Source: Sulfurovum sp. UBA7648 (GTDB taxonomy: Bacteria; Campylobacterota; Campylobacteria; Campylobacterales; Sulfurovaceae). Taken from it: 43,768 bases of DNA. Within the stretch, counting starts at the first letter, position 1, and the number at the start of each line of letters is the position of its first letter. The stretch lies in NCBI GenBank assembly GCA_002483605.1, contig DLIG01000011.1, positions 1-43,768 on the forward strand. Direction: 5' to 3'. A program made the translations under genes and the position numbers. The notes under the pieces were generated by a model, which did no database searches, was not told the DNA's origin, and was given only the letters and a program-made list of their open reading frames with translations. This document shows positions 23,135 to 30,352 of the stretch, one piece after another.

Positions 23135-23455
23135 CTACGCTTTGCAGGCAAAACAATGCACACTGTCACTGCAATTTTCACAAGCTGGCGCGACTTCGCC
23201 TATGCTGTCATAAATGAATTTTTTCCAAAGTACGTCTTGCGGCTTATTTAGCAGCGGGAAATGAAGTGTCATAAACTGATGCATCTCTATGCGGTTGGCA
23301 AATCCTAGATCCTGATAAAGATGGTTTTCTAAAAGAGATTGCTTAGCCACAAGAGGTGCAATGTGTTCACTGGAATAGTGGCTGTTCGTGTGAGCTTGCA
23401 AAAAGCTAGTAACTTTTTGTTCAAGATCCATTACGTTTTGTCTATTGGTATTCAT
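23135..23455 (-). CDS. nifQ: NifQ-like molybdenum donor, short form
   Basis: 106 aa, clearly shorter than the usual 170-200 aa NifQ; it matches the C-terminal part. HLYQDLGFANRIEMHQFM, LHFPLL and WKKFIYDSI follow the NifQ pattern. The terminal cysteines are C92, C95, C101 and C104 (C-x2-C-x5-C-x2-C). The canonical NifQ motif is C-x4-C-x2-C-x5-C; the first Cys position is Glu 87 here, while C104 is extra. NifQ carries an Fe-Mo-S cluster that gives Mo to NifEN/NifH. It overlaps the upstream NifX-like gene by 4 nt. Confidence 0.75.
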   Translation of the reverse strand: MNTNRQNVMDLEQKVTSFLQAHTNSHYSSEHIAPLVAKQSLLENHLYQDLGFANRIEMHQFMTLHFPLLNKPQDVLWKKFIYDSIGEVAPACENCSDSVHCFACKA

Positions 23456-23832
23456 GATCGTGCCTCCTGTTGGAATTTGATTCTTTTAAACCATAACGGT
23501 GCTTGTTCATCTTTGATGTACTGATACAGAGTGCGATTTACGGACTCTATGGTTTCATTTACATTTGAAGACCGCAGGGGATAAATGCCAAAACTTTGCA
23601 GCAAGGTCGCTGCGTTTGGGCCGATCTGGGAGACACAAGCGATATTGCTCTTCCCAAGGCATTGTATCTTGTAGTCAAGCCTGTCTAATTCCTTTTCAAA
23701 TTTCAATGACGCATCGGAAGTGCCCATATATTGTATACCCGATTCGTCCACCAAGTAGAGATAAAATGTGTCGCTCCATCCAAAGTGTTCATTGACGTGC
23801 ACCCCGTCTTTTGAAGCATAAGCTATTTGCAT
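23452..23832 (-). CDS. NifX/NafY-type FeMo-co-binding domain protein
   Basis: 126 aa of the dinitrogenase iron-molybdenum cofactor-binding family. MQIAYASKDGVHVNEHFGWSD is the typical first strand with HFG, ACVSQIGPNAATLLQSFGIYPLR is the conserved second half, and the C-terminal APLWFKRIKF resembles the end of NifX. Such proteins hold FeMo-co or its precursor NifB-co. A second copy (nifX) lies at 27368. It is the middle gene of the sel1-nfu, nifX-like, nifQ unit. Confidence 0.85.
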   Translation of the reverse strand: MQIAYASKDGVHVNEHFGWSDTFYLYLVDESGIQYMGTSDASLKFEKELDRLDYKIQCLGKSNIACVSQIGPNAATLLQSFGIYPLRSSNVNETIESVNRTLYQYIKDEQAPLWFKRIKFQQEARS

Positions 23833-23849
23833 GATACTACTCCTTTTTA

Positions 23850-24584
23850 TTATGCTACGTAGATCTCTATAGATTCATCTATGAGATTTGTGAGGATATT
23901 TCTGATCATTTCAAATGTGCCGGTCGTAGATAGTGAGCATCCAGAGCAATTGCCGGAGTATAGGAGATGTATCTCTATATCTAGTGTCTCTTTGATATTT
24001 AAGAGCAATATATCTCCGCCATCTTTGAGCAGCATAGGTTTGATATATTGGTCAATGGCTTCTTGGATCATGGTGCGCTGTATCTCTTTTGGCCTGGAAC
24101 GAAAGATGGTATTTTGCTGTTCTTTTGGCAATTTAACATTTCTGCCAATTCCACCGATCTTTGCAGTAGCCATAAGATGGCCTTTTTTTGCCGCATATAA
24201 AAGATATTCGAACCCTTCTCTTAGAAGATCAATACTGTCTTTGTTATCTAAGAGCATAAGAGCCAATCTAAAATTTGCTCCTACATGGCCCTTGCTCGCT
24301 GCGGATCTAAAATAATCTAACGCTAAAACATCATCCTTCTTTACACCTATACTATTTTGGTACATAAGGGCGATGTTGTAATATGCCGAAGGATTATCAT
24401 GGTGCATAGCTTGCTTAAACCATACTCTTGATAGATGCGGATCTTGTGTTACCCCTTCGCCTTTTAAATAAAGAAGGCCTATATTGACCATGGCTTGGTC
24501 ATTGCCGCTTAGAGCTTCCTCTTTCCATAGCAAAAAAGCTTTTTCATACTTTTTTTGTTTGTAAAATGTTAAAGCCTGACTCAT
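23850..24584 (-). CDS. Sel1-repeat protein fused to a NifU C-terminal (Nfu) domain
   Basis: 244 aa. Residues 1-140 hold about three to four Sel1/TPR-like repeats (AMVNIGLLYLKGEGVTQDPH, SAYYNIALMYQNSIGVKKDD, GANFRLALMLLDN). Residues 165-244 are an Nfu domain (MIQEAIDQYIKPMLLKDGGD) with the cluster-binding SGNCSGCSLS. Nfu domains carry 4Fe-4S clusters to target proteins; Sel1 repeats bind partners. A separate full NifU is not in the window, so this may be the local cluster donor. It has its own sigma-54 promoter, back to back with that of nifE. Confidence 0.85.
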   Translation of the reverse strand: MSQALTFYKQKKYEKAFLLWKEEALSGNDQAMVNIGLLYLKGEGVTQDPHLSRVWFKQAMHHDNPSAYYNIALMYQNSIGVKKDDVLALDYFRSAASKGHVGANFRLALMLLDNKDSIDLLREGFEYLLYAAKKGHLMATAKIGGIGRNVKLPKEQQNTIFRSRPKEIQRTMIQEAIDQYIKPMLLKDGGDILLLNIKETLDIEIHLLYSGNCSGCSLSTTGTFEMIRNILTNLIDESIEIYVA

Positions 24585-24620
24585 AAAAACACCTCGAAAC
24601 TAAAATATATAAAGTGTGAA

Positions 24621-24636
24621 TGCAAAAAGTGTTCCG
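24621..24636 (-). promoter_or_regulatory. Sigma-54 promoter of the sel1-nfu operon
   Basis: On the minus strand CGGAACACTTTTTGCA, standard -24/-12 spacing, about 37 nt before the start of the Sel1-Nfu gene. Its -24 side faces that of the nifE promoter with four bases between. Confidence 0.85.
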
Positions 24637-24639
24637 TTG

Positions 24640-24655
24640 CGGAATGATTATTGCA
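24640..24655 (+). promoter_or_regulatory. Sigma-54 promoter of nifEN
   Basis: CGGAATGATTATTGCA, standard spacing, about 37 nt before the nifE start. TTCCG-TTG-CGGAA forms a perfect dyad between this and the divergent promoter. Confidence 0.8.
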
Positions 24656-24692
24656 TAGCGGTTTGTACTATAAGAAATGAGGTATCTATATC

Positions 24693-26048
24693 ATGATGGT
24701 AAATAAAAAACAGATAAAAGAACTTTTAAGCGAATCTGCTTGCAGCCACAATGAACAAAAAAAGAGCAGCTGCGATAAGCCAAAACCTGGAGCCACAAGC
24801 GGCGGATGTGCTTTTGAAGGGGCACAAATAGCACTATTCCCTTTTGCGGACGCAGTACATCTGGTGCATGCACCTTCAACGTGTCTGGGATCTTCTTGGG
24901 AAACAAGAGCAACGCCTAGCAGTTACGAAGGAGAAAACAACACTTATCTTGGCTATAGCACGAATATCACCGCACATGATGTGATATTTGGAGGTAATAA
25001 GAAATTAGAAGATTCTATAGAGTACATCATCGAACACAAAAACCCAAAAGCCATCTTTGTGTATGAAACGTGCGTGAGCGCCATGATAGGTGATGATATG
25101 GATAATATCGCTTCTCGCATGGAAAGAAAATATGGTATTCCTATAGTTGTAGTGCATGCGCCAGGATTTGTGGGAGGTAAAAATCTGGGTTCCAGACTGG
25201 CAGGAGAAGTGGTACTGGATAAACTCATAGGCACTAGGGAACCTACACAGATCCATCCTTTCGGTATCAATCTTATAGGAGAATATAATGTCACCGGAGA
25301 TATGTGGCAATACACTCCTATCTTGGAGAAAATAGGCATCAAAGTTGTATCTACATTGGCAGGTGACGGAAGGATAGAATCTATACAGATGGCTCATCGT
25401 GCAAAACTAAATGTCATAGTATGCGCCAAGTCACTTGTGACGCTTTGCCGGAAAATGGAAGAGAGGTTTGGGATCCCATATGTCTCAGTTTCGTTTTACG
25501 GAAAGAGAGACACCTCTAATGCGATCCGCAGCATCGTAAATGCATTTAATAACGAGGAACTTTCCAAAAGAGCAGAAGCTGTAATTGCCGAAGAAGAAGA
25601 GATACTGGAAAAAAAACTTATTCCTTATAAAAAAATATTAAAAAGTAAAAAGGCTATATTGAACACAGGAGGCAATAAATCGTGGTCTATCGCTTCAGCA
25701 CTGCAAGATATCGGCATAGAAGTTGTGGCTACAAGTATTGCTAAAGCTACCTTGGAAGATATAGAGATAGCCAAACAATATGTACCTATACTTATCAAGT
25801 CGCCTGCAAATGAACAAGCCAAGCTTATAGATGAACATAATATTGATATTTTATTAGCCGGAGGAAGAAGCTTATATACTGCTATCAAAAAAAAGATAGC
25901 GTTTGTCGATGTCAATCAAGAAAAAAAGGTTAGTTACGGCGCATACGGCGGATTGGAAAATCTAGCTAAAGATGTTTGCGCAGCTGTACAAAATCCAGTT
26001 TTTAGTGTAGTCGGTACTTCTGCGCCTTGGGAGTGTTCACATGCTTAA
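24693..26048 (+). CDS. nifE: FeMo-co scaffold subunit NifE
   Basis: NifE with NifN forms the tetramer on which NifB-co matures into FeMo-co. 451 aa. It is a NifD paralogue: C39 (SGGCAFEGAQ), C64 (APSTCLGSSW) and C127 (VYETCVSAMIGDD) match the cluster cysteines; NVTGDMWQ and GRIESIQMAHRAKLNV follow the family. A Cys-rich lead (ACSHNEQKKSSC) is at the N-terminus. ATG 24693 is used; ATG 24696 is nearly equal, with GAGG about 11-14 nt away. It overlaps nifN by 8 nt. Confidence 0.96.
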   Translation: MMVNKKQIKELLSESACSHNEQKKSSCDKPKPGATSGGCAFEGAQIALFPFADAVHLVHAPSTCLGSSWETRATPSSYEGENNTYLGYSTNITAHDVIFGGNKKLEDSIEYIIEHKNPKAIFVYETCVSAMIGDDMDNIASRMERKYGIPIVVVHAPGFVGGKNLGSRLAGEVVLDKLIGTREPTQIHPFGINLIGEYNVTGDMWQYTPILEKIGIKVVSTLAGDGRIESIQMAHRAKLNVIVCAKSLVTLCRKMEERFGIPYVSVSFYGKRDTSNAIRSIVNAFNNEELSKRAEAVIAEEEEILEKKLIPYKKILKSKKAILNTGGNKSWSIASALQDIGIEVVATSIAKATLEDIEIAKQYVPILIKSPANEQAKLIDEHNIDILLAGGRSLYTAIKKKIAFVDVNQEKKVSYGAYGGLENLAKDVCAAVQNPVFSVVGTSAPWECSHA

Positions 26049-27306
26049 ACCATTAGAAAAAAATCCGCTTAAACTTTCGCAGCCCATGGGAGCATTGCTT
26101 GCGTTTTTGGGGGTAAAAAACTGTATGCCGTTGATGCACGGAGCACAAGGGTGTGCATCTTTTTCAAAAGTATTTTTTACAAGACACTTTAATGACCCAA
26201 TAGCCATACAAACTACGGCGGTAAATGATATAACAGCTGTAATTGACGGCGGGGATTATAGTATCAGCGAAGCTGTCAAAAATATCACTGCCAAAGTCAC
26301 TCCAGAGCTCATAGGACTTTTTACTACCGGGCTTACCGAAACCAAAGGGGATGATATCAAAGGGGTTGCATCTGTATTGCAGCCTGAGCATGATATCGTA
26401 TATGTGCATACACCTGATTTCGAAGGAGGATTGGAGAGCGGATATGCAAAAAGTGTTGGAGCCATGATCGAACAGTTAGTCAAATCGCAAGAGCATATAG
26501 AACAAAAGATTACACTGATCCCTCATGTTAGTATGACACCGTTGGAAGTAGAAAGCCTAAAAGAACAGATTGAATTATTTGGGTGGGATGTCTTTGCACT
26601 GCCGGATATCAGTGAATCACTTGACGGGCATTTAGGAAAAAAACAAGGCGCACTAAGCAGTAACGGCATATCAGTATCCCAGATACAAGAGTTAGGTTCA
26701 TCCTATGCAGTTATAACTATAGGTAATAGCGTATATGGCTGCGGAGAAAAATTATGTTCAAAAAATAAAAAAATGCAGCATTTGCATTTTGATATTATAG
26801 GGGGTTTGCGCGCGAGCGATACTTTTTATAATAGCCTCATGAGCTTAAGCAATGTGTCCTATCCGCACCCATCTGTCATAAGATGGAGAAAACGGCTTCA
26901 GGATGCACTTTTGGATACTCATTTTATATTGGGCGGATGTCAAATCGTCTTGGCATGCGAACCTGATCTGATGGTGATACTATCGTCTATACTTACAGAA
27001 GCAGGCGGCAAGATAAAAGCAGCCGTTTCTCCGACAAAAAGCAGTGCATTGGATAATATTCCTTCAAAAAATATAATCATCGGTGACCTTGGTGATGCAG
27101 AAGAGTTTTTGGATGAACATACACTTTTTATTACAAATTTTCACGGAGAAAGATTGGCACACAAATACCATAGCGCGCTGCTTACTAGAGGTTTTCCAAA
27201 TTATGAAACATTGGGCAACCAGCTCAAAGATGATACCTTGTATGAAGGTTCTGCAAAGCTTTTATTTGAAGCTGCAAACTGTGTAGAAACCCATATGCAT
27301 CACTGA
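26041..27306 (+). CDS. nifN: FeMo-co scaffold subunit NifN
   Basis: 421 aa, NifK-related partner of NifE. NPLKLSQPMGALLAFLG, MHGAQGCASFSKVFFTRHF and TTGLTETKGDDIKG are typical. The Cys at the first P-cluster place of NifK (PAKACQP) is Ser here (KLSQP), as usual in NifN. It overlaps the end of nifE by 8 nt, so translation is probably coupled and the two chains are made in equal amount. It is a little shorter than the 440-460 aa of most NifN. Confidence 0.95.
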   Translation: MLKPLEKNPLKLSQPMGALLAFLGVKNCMPLMHGAQGCASFSKVFFTRHFNDPIAIQTTAVNDITAVIDGGDYSISEAVKNITAKVTPELIGLFTTGLTETKGDDIKGVASVLQPEHDIVYVHTPDFEGGLESGYAKSVGAMIEQLVKSQEHIEQKITLIPHVSMTPLEVESLKEQIELFGWDVFALPDISESLDGHLGKKQGALSSNGISVSQIQELGSSYAVITIGNSVYGCGEKLCSKNKKMQHLHFDIIGGLRASDTFYNSLMSLSNVSYPHPSVIRWRKRLQDALLDTHFILGGCQIVLACEPDLMVILSSILTEAGGKIKAAVSPTKSSALDNIPSKNIIIGDLGDAEEFLDEHTLFITNFHGERLAHKYHSALLTRGFPNYETLGNQLKDDTLYEGSAKLLFEAANCVETHMHH

Positions 27307-27316
27307 TAAAATCCTA

Positions 27317-27332
27317 TGGAACACTTTATGCA
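27317..27332 (+). promoter_or_regulatory. Sigma-54 promoter of the nifX operon
   Basis: TGGAACACTTTATGCA between nifN and nifX, standard spacing, 36 nt before the nifX start. It allows the six-gene nifX-nifZ unit to be read apart from nifEN. Confidence 0.85.
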
Positions 27333-27367
27333 TATAAGATAGAAGAAATCAATTTCAAGGAGCAAAA

Positions 27368-27751
27368 ATGAATACTAAGACCTCTTTTTTAACAAATTCC
27401 ATTATGGTTGCTTTTGCAACCAATAATGCCACGCATATTGATGCTCATTTCGGTTCTGCTAAAGAGTTTCATATCTATGAGATCACACGCAATAGTTATA
27501 ACTTTTATGGCGTAGTACCGATCATGGTAAAAGATACGGATAGTACCGTTAAGCTTTTAAATGGTGTCGATATCGTTTATTTTGTAAATATTGGTCCAGC
27601 TGCGGCAGCCAAGATCATCAATAACGGAATTTTTCCTATCAAGTACAAAGAGTCAGTAAGTATTGACGAAGAGTTGTCAAAACTTATGAATATGCTCGGC
27701 ACCAATCCACCTCCGTTTATCAAAAAAATATGTGAGCAGAGGGCATCATGA
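27368..27751 (+). CDS. nifX: FeMo-co carrier NifX
   Basis: 127 aa. IMVAFATNNATHIDAHFGSA, EFHIYEI and VDIVYFVNIGPAAAAKII match the NifX/NifB-C-domain family, which binds NifB-co and passes it to NifEN. The position behind nifEN and in front of the DUF269 gene is the classical one for nifX. CAAGGAG precedes the ATG. It overlaps the next gene by 4 nt (ATGA). Confidence 0.92.
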   Translation: MNTKTSFLTNSIMVAFATNNATHIDAHFGSAKEFHIYEITRNSYNFYGVVPIMVKDTDSTVKLLNGVDIVYFVNIGPAAAAKIINNGIFPIKYKESVSIDEELSKLMNMLGTNPPPFIKKICEQRAS

Positions 27752-28191
27752 TGGAAAAATTGTTTTTGAAAACCATAATAGGACAGGTGAGGGCGTTGGA
27801 TCAGTTTGGCAGCTGGAGCAATAAAAGCAACGAAGAGTTGATCATCGAAAAGTATGTCAAAACCAAAGAAGAACTTAGAGACATACCCGTCATTGCCGAT
27901 ATCGATGAGATGAAGATCAAAGATATACGTCTCATTTTCCAAGCTCTTGCGCTTGCATTTGAGATAAAGACCGGGGTAATGTGCTCAGTAGTAATGGAGA
28001 TGAGCCATGAAGGATTTGGAAGAGCAGTTGTCATAGCTGACCGCATAGTGATCGTCAATAAGTTTTTTAAAGATGCACACAGATACTCATTTCGCAGTTT
28101 TGAAGAGTTTGTAATTCAAGGCGAAAAAATGCTTGAAGATGCCTTGAGGCTTTATCGCTCTTATTATCCGATAGAGGAGCAAGCATGTTGA
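27748..28191 (+). CDS. NifX-associated protein (DUF269)
   Basis: 147 aa. The DUF269 family follows nifX in most nif clusters; its exact task is not known, though a role in cofactor assembly is assumed. LKTIIGQVRALDQFGSW at the start, VIADIDEMKIKDIRLIFQAL in the middle and the conserved C-terminal FRSFEEFVIQGEKML are visible. It starts inside the end of nifX (ATGA overlap) and overlaps nifF by 7 nt. Confidence 0.9.
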   Translation: MMEKLFLKTIIGQVRALDQFGSWSNKSNEELIIEKYVKTKEELRDIPVIADIDEMKIKDIRLIFQALALAFEIKTGVMCSVVMEMSHEGFGRAVVIADRIVIVNKFFKDAHRYSFRSFEEFVIQGEKMLEDALRLYRSYYPIEEQAC

Positions 28192-28700
28192 AAATAGGAA
28201 TTTTTTGCGCAAGTGCCGGAGGCAATAGTATGAGAGTTGCCCAAGAGTTGGCTGACGCATTTGAAGTTGATGAAATTATCAACATGGAAGAGGATTTTGA
28301 TGAGGTTTCTCAGCTTTTAGAACACGATGTGCTTTTTATAGGAAGTTCGACATGGGGCCAAGGAGATGTGCACCATAGCTGGGTAGATCCGCTTTTTGAG
28401 ATCGCTTCTGATGATATCGATTTTGGAGGCAAAACTGTAGCATTTTTTGGTGCAGGCGACAGCAAAAAGCATGGAGAACATTTTTGCTCAGCTCTTGGGA
28501 AGCTTCATAAGGTTTTTGCAGATGCAGGTGCAAAGCCGTTAGGTTTTGTGCCAAAAGATGAGTATAGCTATGAGTTTTCATTGGCAGAAATTGATGGTAA
28601 ATTGTGCGGTTTGGCTATAGATGAGCATAACGAATCGCCTAAAACGCCTCAACGTATCGAACAATGGATAGAACAGCTCAAATATGAGCTGCAACAATAA
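28185..28700 (+). CDS. nifF: Flavodoxin NifF
   Basis: 171 aa, long-chain flavodoxin that carries electrons to NifH. The FMN phosphate loop is CASAGGNSMRVA, and GSSTWGQGDVHHSW is the second FMN contact (the W). FFGAGDSKKHGEHFCSALG is the family's third loop. Position between the DUF269 gene and nifW supports a nitrogenase role. It overlaps the preceding gene and is followed by the PII-like gene after 11 nt. Confidence 0.92.
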   Translation: MLKIGIFCASAGGNSMRVAQELADAFEVDEIINMEEDFDEVSQLLEHDVLFIGSSTWGQGDVHHSWVDPLFEIASDDIDFGGKTVAFFGAGDSKKHGEHFCSALGKLHKVFADAGAKPLGFVPKDEYSYEFSLAEIDGKLCGLAIDEHNESPKTPQRIEQWIEQLKYELQQ

Positions 28701-28711
28701 AAGGAGAAACA

Positions 28712-29113
28712 ATGTATTTGGTAGTAGCAGTTTTTAATCAACATAACCTAAAAGATGTCCTAGAGGACCTGTTTAAAAATCACATAGAAGGGGTCACTGT
28801 CTCTCAAGTCGTAGGCAAAGGCTCATACGGCATCAAAGAAGCAGATCAGCAATGCCCGGATCTTGTCGAAAAAGTAAAAATAGAGATAGTGGTTTCTGAT
28901 GAAAAAAACAAAGCTGTAGCTATGGAGTGCATCAGAGCCAATTGTCAAGACCTCGGCAGAGGGGCTGGAAAAATGTGGTGGCTCAATGTCGGAGGTGTGG
29001 AGCGTATTCGCACAGGTGAGAAAGATGAAGAGGCTCTTACAACCCAGATCGATAAAAAAATAAAAAACATTCCGTTAGTGATGACCACGGCCATAGATAC
29101 ACCGTGCAGCTAA
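28712..29113 (+). CDS. Divergent PII-family protein of the nif cluster
   Basis: 133 aa. The PII fold shows in VVAVFNQHNLKDVLEDLF, VEGVTVSQ-like first half, VEKVKIEIVVSDEKN (core strand) and GVERIRTGEKDEEAL (the C-loop with nucleotide-binding arginines). The T-loop is about seven residues shorter than in GlnB/GlnK and the modified Tyr 51 is absent; GSYGIKEADQQ stands in its place. A 20-residue tail ending in TPCS is added. It may report energy or 2-oxoglutarate state to a nif partner without uridylylation. GGAG precedes the ATG. Confidence 0.8.
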   Translation: MYLVVAVFNQHNLKDVLEDLFKNHIEGVTVSQVVGKGSYGIKEADQQCPDLVEKVKIEIVVSDEKNKAVAMECIRANCQDLGRGAGKMWWLNVGGVERIRTGEKDEEALTTQIDKKIKNIPLVMTTAIDTPCS

Positions 29114-29123
29114 GGGAGATAAA

Positions 29124-29465
29124 ATGATTATCAAATCACTTACATTGGATGAGTTTTATCATCTCAGAGATGCGGAAGATTATTTTGAATTTTTTGATAT
29201 AGCATATGATAAATCCTTGCTCAGTGCAAAGAGATTTCATATACTCAAAGAGTATAGCATGATGATCAAAAAAGGGATGGATCATCTAGCCGGTGATGAG
29301 AATAAATTGCTTGATTTTTTGAAATTTTCATTGCTCAAAGTATATGGAAAATTCAAAGACGGATATGCTCCCAGCGCTGCTGAGATATGGAATATGTTTG
29401 AAGGCGGAAAACTCAAAGGGTGTGCAGCCTGCACACCGCAACAAGGAAATAGCTGTGGATGTTAA
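29124..29465 (+). CDS. nifW: Nitrogenase-protecting protein NifW
   Basis: 113 aa. DAEDYFEFFDIAYDKSLLSA followed by KRFHILKEYSMMIKK is the conserved NifW core. NifW helps to keep the MoFe protein intact in oxygen. The C-terminus has an unusual Cys-rich end (GCAACTPQQGNSCGC) that could bind metal. GGGAG precedes the ATG, and the downstream nifZ starts inside its last codons. Confidence 0.88.
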   Translation: MIIKSLTLDEFYHLRDAEDYFEFFDIAYDKSLLSAKRFHILKEYSMMIKKGMDHLAGDENKLLDFLKFSLLKVYGKFKDGYAPSAAEIWNMFEGGKLKGCAACTPQQGNSCGC

Positions 29466-29838
29466 GATAAAACTATATGATAGCGTTACGGCCAAACGTT
29501 CCGGCAGGGACAATGATGAGCCTCTTTTCCACATAGGCCAAAAGGTGTGTCTTTTGGAGGGTATTGTCAATGACGGCACATATCCGCATTCTCCGATAGG
29601 CACGCTGATGATGCCAAAAGGAAGCATAGGCTATATCAAGACAATGGGCGAATTTCTACAAGTTATCAGGGTTTATGAAGTACATTTTTTAGGAGGTGAA
29701 ACGGTTGAGATTGTGGGATGCAGAGAACATGAACTAGAAGCGATGGAAGAGTATGTTGATTCTATTCAAGAAGAAAAAGAGTTTATTGAAGCTCATCGCA
29801 AGAGAATGCAAGAGCTGCATTCTAAAAATAAATCTTAA
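29455..29838 (+). CDS. nifZ: Nitrogenase maturation protein NifZ
   Basis: 127 aa from GTG 29455, which has AAGGA 7 nt upstream; the open frame extends further back to 29344 but overlaps nifW too far and the family match starts at IKLYDSVTAK. FHIGQKVCLLEGIVNDGTYP, GSIGYIKTMGEFLQ and VYEVHFLGGETVEIVGCREHEL follow NifZ. NifZ helps to form the second P-cluster of NifDK. Start and end of nifW/nifZ overlap by 11 nt. A hairpin follows the stop. Confidence 0.87.
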   Translation: MDVKIKLYDSVTAKRSGRDNDEPLFHIGQKVCLLEGIVNDGTYPHSPIGTLMMPKGSIGYIKTMGEFLQVIRVYEVHFLGGETVEIVGCREHELEAMEEYVDSIQEEKEFIEAHRKRMQELHSKNKS

Positions 29839-29839
29839 A

Positions 29840-29872
29840 AGAATAAAAAGAGCAAAAGTAATTTTTTATTCT
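29840..29872 (+). terminator. Hairpin after the nifX-nifZ operon
   Basis: AGAATAAAAA pairs with TTTTTATTCT around a short loop, two bases past the nifZ stop. It is AT-rich and has no long U-run behind it, so terminator strength is uncertain. Confidence 0.45.
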
Positions 29873-29886
29873 GATTAAAATTTAGA

Positions 29887-29922
29887 CAATGTCAAGATGC
29901 CTAAATAGGCAAATGCATTGTA
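29887..29922 (+). promoter_or_regulatory. Palindromic region before the 2Fe-2S ferredoxin, weak sigma-54-like site
   Basis: GCCTAAATAGGC (29899-29910) is a 12-nt inverted repeat inside an outer CAATG/CATTG pair. AGGCAAATGCATTGTA (29907-29922) has -24/-12 spacing but TTGT instead of TTGC. This would be the only candidate promoter for fdx-rpoN. Confidence 0.3.
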
Positions 29923-30013
29923 ATATTAGCAAGAGGATACAAATCTCACACGAGATGATTATTTCGGGTGATGTATTGGTTAAACCATATAATCTTAAAA
30001 TAAAGGAAACAGC

Positions 30014-30310
30014 ATGACAACAAGAGTAGAGATCATAAATGACTTTTTGGCAATTAACGTCAAACCGGGAAGTACTATCCAAGATATCGTAGAGGCAAGC
30101 GGAAGTGCATTACCTTTTGGCTGTAGAGACGGAGAGTGCGGCACATGCGTAGTGGAAGTTGTGCAAGGCATGGAATTTCTAACACCAAAAACCGACAAAG
30201 AAGTAAAGGTTTTAAAAGAGATCTGTTCTGGTACTTGTACGCCAAATTCGAGACTTTCGTGTCAAATGAAAATAGCTAGTCCAAACGGAATAGTGAGACT
30301 CAAGTATTAA
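30014..30310 (+). CDS. 2Fe-2S ferredoxin of the nif cluster
   Basis: 98 aa, plant-type fold. CRDGECGTC (C37, C42, C45) and a fourth Cys in RLSCQMKIA bind the cluster. It resembles the nif-linked FdxB/FeSII-type ferredoxins, which can give electrons to nitrogenase or shield it from oxygen; which of the two applies is not shown. AAAGGAAACAGC precedes the ATG. It is 42 nt upstream of rpoN and likely on the same mRNA. Confidence 0.85.
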   Translation: MTTRVEIINDFLAINVKPGSTIQDIVEASGSALPFGCRDGECGTCVVEVVQGMEFLTPKTDKEVKVLKEICSGTCTPNSRLSCQMKIASPNGIVRLKY

Positions 30311-30352
30311 AAATACCTATCAATTCGAAGTGCAAAGCAGAGGTAAAATCAA

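Noticed and set aside
29344..29454. N-terminal extension of NifZ
   Set aside because: It lies inside nifW in another frame; GTG 29455 has a ribosome site and fits the family start.
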